Below, one piece after another: positions 1 to 7,563 of a stretch of DNA of 64,000 bases (the stretch's first letter is position 1; the number at the start of each line of letters is the position of its first letter). Source of the DNA: Prosthecomicrobium pneumaticum (GTDB lineage Bacteria; Pseudomonadota; Alphaproteobacteria; Rhizobiales; Kaistiaceae); assembly GCF_014199915.1 (NCBI RefSeq), contig NZ_JACHOO010000006.1:186001-250000 (forward strand), given 5' to 3'. The notes under the pieces were generated by a model. It did no database searches and had not been told where the DNA came from. It was given only the letters and a program-made list of their open reading frames with translations. The translations under genes and the position numbers were made by a program.

Positions 1-556
1 CGCGCTGATGATCCTCGTGCTCGCCTCGATGCAGCTCGACATGGTGATCCGGATGTACGGGCTGATGGTGCTGATGGGCGACACCGGCCTGATCAACAGC
101 GCGCTGATCGGCCTTCACCTGATCGATGAGCCGCTGCCGCTGATGTACAACGCCTTCGGTGTCGTCGTCGGCCTCGTCCAGGTGACGCTGCCCTTCATGG
201 TGCTGTCGCTCGTCGGCATCATCCGGGCGATCCATCCTTCGCTCGAGGAGGCGGCCCGCAGCCTCGGCGCGAGCCGGGGCGAAGCCTTCCGGCGGGTCGT
301 GCTGCCTCTGTCGATGCCGGGCATCCTCGCCGGCTCGCTGCTCGTCTTCGCCCTCTCGATCAGTTCCTATGTCGTGCCGGCGCTGATGGGCGGCTGGAAG
401 GTCGTGGTGCTGCCGATCCACATCTACCAGCAGATCGCCGAGGCCGGCCGCTGGCAGTTCGGCGCCGCGGTCGCGGCGATCCTCTTCCTCACCAGCCTCG
501 TCGCGGTCTTCGTCTATCACCGCGCCGCGGTGCTGACCTCGGGAGGGCGGACCTGA
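1..556 (+). CDS. ABC transporter permease, PotB-like (5' truncated by window)
   Basis: Inner-membrane permease subunit of a Pot-type (spermidine/putrescine family) ABC importer. The frame is open to the first base, so the N-terminus lies outside the window; about 184 residues are present, against roughly 280 usual for the family. Several hydrophobic membrane segments are visible, and the cytoplasmic EAA loop (EAARSLGAS, about residues 80-90 counted from the Met at position 8) is the contact site for the ATPase. The stop codon overlaps the start of the next permease (TGATG), so the two are probably translationally coupled. The substrate cannot be read from the sequence; the hydantoinase-like genes downstream suggest a small nitrogenous compound rather than a polyamine. 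Confidence 0.9.
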   Translation, partial: ALMILVLASMQLDMVIRMYGLMVLMGDTGLINSALIGLHLIDEPLPLMYNAFGVVVGLVQVTLPFMVLSLVGIIRAIHPSLEEAARSLGASRGEAFRRVVLPLSMPGILAGSLLVFALSISSYVVPALMGGWKVVVLPIHIYQQIAEAGRWQFGAAVAAILFLTSLVAVFVYHRAAVLTSGGRT

Positions 557-1359
557 TGCGCGACGAACCCGCCGTCTCCTGGCCGATGAGGGCGGTCGCG
601 ATCCTCGCCCTCGTCATCCTGCTCCTGCCCGTGGTGATCGTCGTGCTCGCCGGGCTCAATGCCGGGGAGTATCTGACCTTTCCGCCCAAGGGCCTGTCGC
701 TGCGCTGGGTGATCGCCTTCCTCTCCTCGCCGACCTTCATGGGCGCCTATCTCTACAGCTTCGTGCTGGCGCTCGTCGCGACGCTGATCTCGACCGTGCT
801 CGGCACGCTCGCCGCGGTCTATCTGTCGCGCTCGCGGAGCCGCGCCGCGGCGATCCTGCGCGGCTTCTTCATGCTGCCGGTCGTGCTGCCGGGCGTCGTG
901 CTCGGCCTTGCCCTCTACGTCTTCTACGTGACGACGGATATCGGCCTCGCCCGCTCCTTTCCGGGCCTCCTGATCGGCCATGTCCTCGTCACTTTCCCCT
1001 TCGTCATCGCGACCGTCACCGCCTCGATGGTCGGCTTCGACCTGTCGCTCGAAGAGGCGGCGCGCAGCCTCGGCGCCTCGCCCCTCACCGCCTTCATGAA
1101 GATCACGCTGCGGCTGATCGCGCCGGGCATCTCGGCGGGGGCGATCTTCGCCTTCATCGTCTCCTTCGGCCAGTTCGAGACGACGCTCTTCCTCACCGTG
1201 CCGAACCACGAGCCGCTGCCGATGGCGATGTACATCTCGCTTCGCTACAAGTTCGAACCCACGGCCGCCGCCGCCGGCATCTTCGCCATCGCCCTCGTCG
1301 CGCTCTCGACCGTCGTCTCCGCACGGCTCGTCAGCCTGCGCCGTGTCTTCCGAGCCTGA
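556..1359 (+). CDS. ABC transporter permease, PotC-like
   Basis: Second inner-membrane permease of the Pot-type importer, 267 residues, normal length for the family. About six hydrophobic helices are visible, the first at residues 12-34. The EAA loop (LEEAARSLGAS, about residues 165-175) matches that of the preceding permease, as expected for a heterodimeric channel docking onto one ATPase dimer. The ATG overlaps the upstream stop codon. The binding protein gene follows after a 65-base gap. The gene belongs to one operon with the binding protein and ATPase; the operon's 5' end is outside the window. Confidence 0.92.
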   Translation: MRDEPAVSWPMRAVAILALVILLLPVVIVVLAGLNAGEYLTFPPKGLSLRWVIAFLSSPTFMGAYLYSFVLALVATLISTVLGTLAAVYLSRSRSRAAAILRGFFMLPVVLPGVVLGLALYVFYVTTDIGLARSFPGLLIGHVLVTFPFVIATVTASMVGFDLSLEEAARSLGASPLTAFMKITLRLIAPGISAGAIFAFIVSFGQFETTLFLTVPNHEPLPMAMYISLRYKFEPTAAAAGIFAIALVALSTVVSARLVSLRRVFRA

Positions 1360-1424
1360 ACCCCGCTTCCGCCACGCCCCGACAGAAGGGCGGGCCTTCC
1401 GCTGTGAACATCAAAGGGAACCGC

Positions 1425-2549
1425 ATGATGAAGACGATCGACAAAAGCGGCGCCACCCGCCGCGGCTTTCTGAAGGGCTCCGCCGGCGGCCTCGCCGCGC
1501 TCGGCGCCGGCGTCAACCTGTTCAACATCAACCACGCCTGGTCGGCCGACGCCGTCTATGACGGCGGCGTCTTCGACGCCGGCGGCGCGACGCTCAATGT
1601 CGCCGAATGGGGCGGCTTCTGGGAGGAGATCGTCCGCAAGGAGATGCTCGACGCCTTCGAGAAGGACTTCAACTGCAAGATCGTCTACGAGAGCTCCTTC
1701 CCCTGGTTCCCGAAATTCGTCGCCGGCGGGCCGGAGAAGCCGCCCTTCGCCATCGCCAACTGGAACTATGGCGAGATGTTCAAGACGGCGGCGGCCGGCG
1801 ACTTCTTCACCCCGGTCGACGAGGTCGTCGAGAACGTGCCGAACGCCAAGAACATCTGGCCGTTCGCGACCGCGACCGGCGTCGGCATCACCTGGAGCTA
1901 CACCCGCTACTGCTACGCCTACCGGACCGATCTGGTCGATCCCCCGATCAAGTCCTTCAAGGATTTCTGGGACGAGAAATATGCCGGCAAGCGGGGCACC
2001 TATGTGACCTCGAACGGCCTGCAGATGGACTTCTTCATCGCTGCCTGCGCCCTGTTCGGCAAGGATCAATACGATCTCGACGCGGGCTATGAGGCGATGA
2101 AGGCGGCGATGCCGATGAAGATCTCCGACTTCACCGGCAACATGCAGACCCTGCTCGAGCGCGGCGAGGTGGCGGTCGCCGTCCAGCACGACGCCGAGGT
2201 CTACCAGATGATGGACCGCGGCATCAAAGTCGCGCCGTACATCTGGGACGAGGTCAAGCCGATCCTCACCCAGACCAAGACCGTCAGCAAATATCTCGAG
2301 CCGGTGCAGAAGAAGCTCGCCTATGCGCTGCTCAACCTCACCCTCGACACCAAGCTCCAGTCGGTCATGTGCGACAAGTTCTATCAGCGGCCGGTCAACA
2401 AGAACGTGGTGGTGACGCCGAACCTTTCCTCGAAGGGCGTCTCGAACACGGAAGACTCGACCGCCGGCTACTGGACGCCGGACTGGAAGAGCTACAACGA
2501 GAACGAGGCCGATATCGTCGAGACCGTCAACGGCATCTTCGCCGGCTGA
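1425..2549 (+). CDS. Tat-exported extracellular solute-binding protein (PotD-like)
   Basis: Periplasmic receptor of the Pot-type importer. I chose the ATG at 1425 (374 residues) because an AAAGGGA ribosome site lies just before it; a GTG at 1404 would swallow that site. The N-terminus carries a twin-arginine signal, TRRGFLK (about residues 11-17), then a hydrophobic stretch and an alanine-rich cleavage region, so the protein is exported folded through Tat. The mature part looks like the type 2 periplasmic binding fold of PotD-like proteins. The ATPase gene follows after 30 bases. Ligand unknown: polyamine, or a cyclic amide suited to the downstream hydantoinase genes. Confidence 0.88.
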   Translation: MMKTIDKSGATRRGFLKGSAGGLAALGAGVNLFNINHAWSADAVYDGGVFDAGGATLNVAEWGGFWEEIVRKEMLDAFEKDFNCKIVYESSFPWFPKFVAGGPEKPPFAIANWNYGEMFKTAAAGDFFTPVDEVVENVPNAKNIWPFATATGVGITWSYTRYCYAYRTDLVDPPIKSFKDFWDEKYAGKRGTYVTSNGLQMDFFIAACALFGKDQYDLDAGYEAMKAAMPMKISDFTGNMQTLLERGEVAVAVQHDAEVYQMMDRGIKVAPYIWDEVKPILTQTKTVSKYLEPVQKKLAYALLNLTLDTKLQSVMCDKFYQRPVNKNVVVTPNLSSKGVSNTEDSTAGYWTPDWKSYNENEADIVETVNGIFAG

Positions 2550-2579
2550 TCGAACGCAGCGTCCGGAGCCGGAGAGACC

Positions 2580-3647
2580 ATGTCCGACATCCGCCTCGTG
2601 AACCTCACCAAGAGCTATGGCGAGGGGAACGCCGTCTCCGACGTCGATCTGGCGATCGAGGAGGGGGAGTTCTTCTCCCTTCTCGGACCGTCCGGCTGCG
2701 GCAAGTCGACGACGCTCCGGATGATCGCCGGCTTCGTCCGCCCGACCTCCGGCCGGATCCTGATCGGCGGCGACGACATCACCGCGCTGCCGCCGGAGCG
2801 GCGCGACATCGGGATCGTCTTCCAGAACTACGCGATCTTCCCGCACATGAACGTCGCGGAGAACATCGCCTTCGGCCTCAAGCTCAGAAAGCTGCCGAAG
2901 GCCGAGATCGCCCGCCGCATCGAGGATTCGCTGCGGCAGGTCGGGCTCTCCGGCTACGAGACGCGCTATCAGCGCCAGCTTTCGGGCGGCGAGCAGCAGC
3001 GTGTGGCGCTCGCCCGCGTGCTCGTCACCGAGCCGCGCATCCTGCTCCTCGACGAGCCGCTCTCCGCGCTCGACAAGGGCCTGCGCGAAGAGATGAAGTT
3101 CTGGATCAAGGACCTTCAGAAAAAGCTCAAGATCACCACGATCTACGTCACCCACGACCAGGACGAGGCGCTCACCATGTCCGACCGGATCGGCGTGATG
3201 GCGAAGTCGCGCATCGTCCAGGTCGGCACGCCGCAGGAGATCTATGAGCGGCCGAAGACGCTGTTCGTGACGAGCTTCATCGGCCATTCGAACGTCGTCG
3301 ACGTCGCGGTGCGGCGCGTGGCGGACGGCATGGCGGTGGTGGCGCTCGGCGGCAGCGAACTGGCGAGCCGCGCCGGCGCCGGTCTTGCCGAGGGCGCGGC
3401 GGCGAAGCTCGTCGTGCGGCCGGAGAACATCCTGATCGGGACGGCGCTCCGCGAGGGCGACGCGCGGCTGCCGGCGACGGTGGTGAGCGAGACCTATCAG
3501 GGCGCGATCGTCCGCTATCGTCTCGCCGTCGGCGATCAGGAGATCGTCGCCGAGCGGCAGAACCAGGCCCATGTCGAACGCTTCGCGCCGGGAACGGCGG
3601 TGACGATCGGCTGGGCGCCCGACTGGTCGGAAACGCTCCTCGCCTGA
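2580..3647 (+). CDS. ABC transporter ATP-binding protein, PotA-like
   Basis: Cytoplasmic ATPase that drives the Pot-type importer, 355 residues. Walker A GPSGCGKST is at about residues 36-44, the signature LSGGEQQR at 134-141, Walker B ILLLDEP at 154-160 and the switch histidine in VTHDQDEA near 200. The C-terminal third, after about residue 235, is a TOBE-type regulatory domain as in PotA, UgpC and MalK. A GGAGAG ribosome site precedes the ATG. It is the last transporter gene; the hydantoinase-like gene starts about 58 bases later with no convincing terminator between them, so co-transcription is likely. Confidence 0.93.
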   Translation: MSDIRLVNLTKSYGEGNAVSDVDLAIEEGEFFSLLGPSGCGKSTTLRMIAGFVRPTSGRILIGGDDITALPPERRDIGIVFQNYAIFPHMNVAENIAFGLKLRKLPKAEIARRIEDSLRQVGLSGYETRYQRQLSGGEQQRVALARVLVTEPRILLLDEPLSALDKGLREEMKFWIKDLQKKLKITTIYVTHDQDEALTMSDRIGVMAKSRIVQVGTPQEIYERPKTLFVTSFIGHSNVVDVAVRRVADGMAVVALGGSELASRAGAGLAEGAAAKLVVRPENILIGTALREGDARLPATVVSETYQGAIVRYRLAVGDQEIVAERQNQAHVERFAPGTAVTIGWAPDWSETLLA

Positions 3648-3705
3648 GCGCCGACCGCTTCTCGATCATTCCAGACCGCCCATTCCCAGCGAAGGTTTGC
3701 TTCCC

Positions 3706-5247
3706 ATGCGCATCGGCATCGACGTCGGCGGCACCAACACCGACGCCGCCCTCATGGACGGCATGACCGTCAGGGGCGCCTGCAAGACGCCCACCACCGC
3801 CGATGTCAGCTCCGGCATCACCGCGGTGTTGAAGGAGGTGCTGCGCATCACCGGCGTCGCGGCCTCCGAGATCCAGGCGGTGATGATCGGCACCACGCAT
3901 TTCACCAATGCGGTGGTCGAGCGCAAGCGCCTGCTCGAGGTCGCGGCGATCCGGCTCGGCCTGCCGGCGACGAAGGCGCTGCCGCCGATGACCGACTGGC
4001 CGGACGACCTCGCCGGCGTGCTCGGCCGGCACACCTTCATGGTCCATGGCGGCCATGAATTCGACGGCCGCGAGATCGCCCCGCTCGACGAGAAGGAGAT
4101 CCTGCGCATCGCCGGCGAGATCCGCGCCCGGGGCCTGCGCACCGCGGCGGTCACCTCCGTCTTCTCGCCGGTGACCCCCGTGATGGAGCAGCGCGCCGCC
4201 GAGATCCTGAAGAACGAGATCCCCGATCTCGCCGTCTCGCTCAGTCACGAGATCGGCCGCGTCGGCTTCCTCGAGCGCGAGAACGCCTCGATCATGAATG
4301 CCTGCCTCGCCGACCTGTCGACGAAAGTGGTCGGCTCGTTCCGCAATGCGCTGAAGGAACTCGCCATCGAAGCGCCCTTCTTCATCAGCCAGAACGACGG
4401 CACGCTGATGACGCCCGATTATGTCGAGCGCTATCCGGTGCTCACCTTCGCCTCGGGACCGACCAATTCGATGCGCGGCGCCGCGATGCTCGCCGGCCGC
4501 AAGGAGGCGATGGTGGTCGACATCGGCGGCACCACCTCGGATGTCGGCATGCTGATGCAGGGCTTTCCGCGCGAATCCGCGGTCGCGGTCGATATCGGCG
4601 GCGTGCGGACCAATTTCCGCATGCCGGACGTGCTCGCCGTGGGCCTCGGCGGCGGTTCGATCGTTCGCGACGACGGCGCCCGCATCGGGCCGGATTCGGT
4701 CGGCTACGAGATCACCTCGAAGGCGCTCGTCTTCGGCGGCGACACGCTGACCACGACGGACATCGTGGTGGCCGCCGGGCTCGAGGAGATCGGCGACCGC
4801 TCGCGCGTCGCCCATATCCCGGCAAAGACGATCGAGACCGCGCTCGACACCATCCACCGCATGGTCGACGAGGCGGTCGACCGGATGAAGACGAGCGCCG
4901 AGCCGCTGCCCGTCATCCTGGTCGGCGGCGGCTCGATCCTCGTCTCGCGCCCGCTTCCCTCGGCCTCCGAGGTGATCCGGCCGGAGAACGCCTCGGTCGC
5001 CAATGCGATCGGCGCGGCGATCGCGCAGGTCGGCGGCGAGGTCGACCGCATCTTCTCGCTCGAGGGCACCTCGCGCGACATCGTGCTCGGCGGTGCGAAG
5101 GCCGAGGCCTCGGAGCGCGCGGCGAAGGCCGGCGCCGATCCGGCGACGGTGAAGATCGTCGACGTCGAGGAGGTGCCGCTCTCCTATCTGCCCGGCAATG
5201 CGACGCGCATCCGGGTCAAGGCGGTCGGCGATCTGGTGATGGCGTGA
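3706..5247 (+). CDS. Hydantoinase/oxoprolinase family protein (HyuA-like, short form)
   Basis: Cytoplasmic enzyme of the ATP-dependent hydantoinase/5-oxoprolinase family, which opens cyclic amides such as hydantoins. The actin/ASKHA-like phosphate-binding motifs are clear: RIGIDVGGTNTDAA at the N-terminus and VVDIGGTTSDVGM around residue 270, followed by a VGLGGGS motif. Length is 513 residues, shorter than the roughly 690 of classical HyuA; the missing part is C-terminal, and no HyuB-like partner is in the window. I chose ATG 3706 (GAAGG ahead of it) over a TTG at 3697. The two DUF917 genes follow closely, and this trio is a recurring arrangement. The precise substrate is not deducible. Confidence 0.85.
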   Translation: MRIGIDVGGTNTDAALMDGMTVRGACKTPTTADVSSGITAVLKEVLRITGVAASEIQAVMIGTTHFTNAVVERKRLLEVAAIRLGLPATKALPPMTDWPDDLAGVLGRHTFMVHGGHEFDGREIAPLDEKEILRIAGEIRARGLRTAAVTSVFSPVTPVMEQRAAEILKNEIPDLAVSLSHEIGRVGFLERENASIMNACLADLSTKVVGSFRNALKELAIEAPFFISQNDGTLMTPDYVERYPVLTFASGPTNSMRGAAMLAGRKEAMVVDIGGTTSDVGMLMQGFPRESAVAVDIGGVRTNFRMPDVLAVGLGGGSIVRDDGARIGPDSVGYEITSKALVFGGDTLTTTDIVVAAGLEEIGDRSRVAHIPAKTIETALDTIHRMVDEAVDRMKTSAEPLPVILVGGGSILVSRPLPSASEVIRPENASVANAIGAAIAQVGGEVDRIFSLEGTSRDIVLGGAKAEASERAAKAGADPATVKIVDVEEVPLSYLPGNATRIRVKAVGDLVMA

Positions 5248-5257
5248 GGAGAGGGCG

Positions 5258-6346
5258 ATGAAGCTCACATCCGAGGATCTCGCCGATCTCGCGGTCGGGG
5301 CCGCCTTTCTCGGCACGGGCGGCGGCGGCAATCCCTATGTCGGCCGCCTGATGGTCGAGCGCTGCCTCGACGAGGGGCTGACGGTCGAACTGATCGACCC
5401 CTCCGCGCTCGCCGACGACGCGCTCGTCATCCCGACCGCGATGATGGGGGCGCCGACCGTGCTGGTCGAGAAACTGCCGAGCGGCGAGGAGGCGATCGAT
5501 TCGCTCCGCCTTCTCGAGCGCTATCTCGGCCGCCGCGCCGATGCGACGATGCCGATCGAGATCGGCGGCATCAACTCGACCATCCCGCTCGTCGTCGGCG
5601 CCCGGCTCGGCCTGCCGATCGTCGATGCCGACGGCATGGGCCGCGCCTTCCCGGAACTGCAGATGGAGACCTTCGGCGTCTACGGCGTCTCCGGCAGCCC
5701 GATGGTGGTGACCGACGAATACGGCGATTCCACCCTGCTCAACGGCGCCGACAACAAGCAGATGGAATGGCTGTCGCGCATGGTGGCGATCCGCATGGGC
5801 GGCTGCGCCTATATCGCGGAGTATTCGATGTCGGGCGCCGACGTGAAGCGCACCGCCGTGCCGAACACGCTCACCCTCGCGATGCGGATCGGCCGCTGCC
5901 TCAGGACGGCGAAGGCGCGCCACGAGAGCCCGTTCGAGGCGCTGCTGCGGCTGCTGCCGCAGACGCTCTACAATTACGGCCGCATCATCTTCACCGGCAA
6001 GATCGTCGACGTGGCGCGCGAGACGCGCAACGGCTTCTCGCTCGGCCGCGCCCGCATCGACGGGCTCGCCGGCTTTGCGGGCACGATGGAGATCGAGATC
6101 CAGAACGAAAACCTGATCGCCCGCGTCGACGGCAAGGTGAAGGCGATCGTGCCGGATCTCATCTGCATCATGGACAGCGAGAGCGCCGAGCCGATCACCA
6201 CCGAGAGCCTGCGCTACGGCCAGCGGGTCACCGTCGTCGCCGTCGCGGTGCCGCAGATCATGCGCACGCCGGAGGCGCTCGACGTCTTCGGGCCGCGCTG
6301 CTTCGGCCTCTCCGAGCCCTTCACGCCGATCGAGACGATGGTCTGA
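5258..6346 (+). CDS. DUF917 / S-methyl thiohydantoin desulfurase family protein (first copy)
   Basis: Member of the DUF917 family, one branch of which is known to desulfurise S-methyl thiohydantoins. It has 362 residues, a usual single-domain length. Family hallmarks are the N-terminal AAFLGTGGGGNPYVG, the central EIGGINSTIPL and VDADGMGRAFPE segments, and a C-terminal YGQRVTVVA and PEALDVFGPR. It starts 10 bases after the HyuA-like stop, with GGAGAGG ahead of the ATG. The next gene is a paralogue with the same motifs in the same order, so the two may form a heteromer. A role in processing a hydantoin-like ring together with the upstream enzyme is inference from context. Confidence 0.85.
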   Translation: MKLTSEDLADLAVGAAFLGTGGGGNPYVGRLMVERCLDEGLTVELIDPSALADDALVIPTAMMGAPTVLVEKLPSGEEAIDSLRLLERYLGRRADATMPIEIGGINSTIPLVVGARLGLPIVDADGMGRAFPELQMETFGVYGVSGSPMVVTDEYGDSTLLNGADNKQMEWLSRMVAIRMGGCAYIAEYSMSGADVKRTAVPNTLTLAMRIGRCLRTAKARHESPFEALLRLLPQTLYNYGRIIFTGKIVDVARETRNGFSLGRARIDGLAGFAGTMEIEIQNENLIARVDGKVKAIVPDLICIMDSESAEPITTESLRYGQRVTVVAVAVPQIMRTPEALDVFGPRCFGLSEPFTPIETMV

Positions 6347-6348
6347 GC

Positions 6349-7443
6349 ATGTCCACCCATATCACCCTCGCCGACCTCGACGACCTCGCCGTCGGCGCCG
6401 CCATTCTCGGCACCGGCGGCGGCGGCGATCCCTATATCGGCAAGCTGATGGCCCGCGCCGCGATCGAGGCGTTCGGCCCGGTGCCGCTGATGCCGCTCGA
6501 CGCGGTGCCGGACGATCTCGCCATCGTCGCCTGCGGCGCGATGGGCGCGCCGACCATCCTGATCGAGAAGATCCCGAGCGGCGAGGAGATGGGCCGGGCG
6601 CTCGATCTCTATGTCCGCTACACGGGCCGGCCGCTCGATGCGCTGATCCCGTTCGAGGCCGGCGGCATCAACTCGACCATCCCGATCATGGCGGCCGCAC
6701 AGCGCGGCCTGCCGGTGATCGATGCGGACGGCATGGGCCGCGCCTTTCCGCAGCTCGAAATGGAGACCTTCAACGTCTATGGCGTGCCCGCCGGCCCGGT
6801 GGCGATCGCCGACGAGCGCGGCAATACCGGCATCATCGAGGTGAAGGCGGCGGCGAAGTCGGAATGGCTCGCCCGCGGCCTGACCATCCGCATGGGCGGC
6901 CAGGCCTATATCGCCAATTACGGCATGGACGGCGCCACCTGCCGCCGCGTCTCGGTGCCCGGCACGATGTCGCTCGCGCTCGGCATCGGCCGCACGGTCA
7001 GGGCCGCGAAGGCGGCGCATCGCGACGTGCTCGACAGTCTGATCGAATTCTTCGCCGGAACGCATTACGAGGAGGCCCGCATCGTCGCCTCGGGCAAGGT
7101 CGTCGACGTGGCGCGCGGGGTGAAGAACGGCTGGTCGGTCGGCACGGTGAAGATCGAGGCCTTCGACCGGTCGAGCGCGCCGGTCGAGATCCTGATCCAG
7201 AACGAGAACCTCGTCGCCGAGCGCGACGGCGAAGTGCTCGCCATCGTGCCGGACCTGATCTCGATCCTCGACCTCGACACCGGTGAGGCGATCACCACCG
7301 AGCGCCTGCGTTATGGGCAGCGCGTCAATGTGCTCGCCGTCCGGGTGCCGCCGATCATGCGGACCCCCGAGGCGCTCGCCGTATTCGGACCGAAGGCGTT
7401 CGGCCTCGACAAGCCCTACCGGCCGCTCGGTCTGGCCGCCTGA
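6349..7443 (+). CDS. DUF917 / S-methyl thiohydantoin desulfurase family protein (second copy)
   Basis: Paralogue of the preceding gene, 364 residues, starting two bases after its stop. The reading frame stays open far upstream, but the ATG at 6349 gives the N-terminus (MSTHITLADLDDLAVGAA) that aligns with the first copy, so the longer version is an artefact. Shared motifs include ILGTGGGGDPYIG, EAGGINSTIPI, DADGMGRAFPQ and a C-terminal RYGQRVNVLAVRVP. The pair diverges across most of its length, which suggests an old duplication and perhaps two different subunits or substrates. It is the last gene of the apparent catabolic operon; a large LuxR-type regulator follows. Confidence 0.85.
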   Translation: MSTHITLADLDDLAVGAAILGTGGGGDPYIGKLMARAAIEAFGPVPLMPLDAVPDDLAIVACGAMGAPTILIEKIPSGEEMGRALDLYVRYTGRPLDALIPFEAGGINSTIPIMAAAQRGLPVIDADGMGRAFPQLEMETFNVYGVPAGPVAIADERGNTGIIEVKAAAKSEWLARGLTIRMGGQAYIANYGMDGATCRRVSVPGTMSLALGIGRTVRAAKAAHRDVLDSLIEFFAGTHYEEARIVASGKVVDVARGVKNGWSVGTVKIEAFDRSSAPVEILIQNENLVAERDGEVLAIVPDLISILDLDTGEAITTERLRYGQRVNVLAVRVPPIMRTPEALAVFGPKAFGLDKPYRPLGLAA

Positions 7444-7563
7444 AGCCGACCCTGAGAGAACGGGATCGCGCGAAGCGTGCCCGTGAGGCGTAACGATGAG
7501 GCGCAGAACTTGCTTGAGGTGACGAGGGGAGAGGGCTGAACGTTTCAACGGAGGCGGCGGATC

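Noticed and set aside
1245-3572. Very long minus-strand reading frame antisense to the Pot transporter genes
   Set aside because: Its translation is Arg/Asp/Leu-rich without domain motifs, and it lies opposite genes with clear family signatures. It reflects the rarity of stop codons in GC-rich antisense frames. The same applies to 3277-5331, 6214-10353, 38971-42069, 52924-56940, 58908-62207 and 62114-63835 on the minus strand and 20891-24355 and 51090-54434 on the plus strand.
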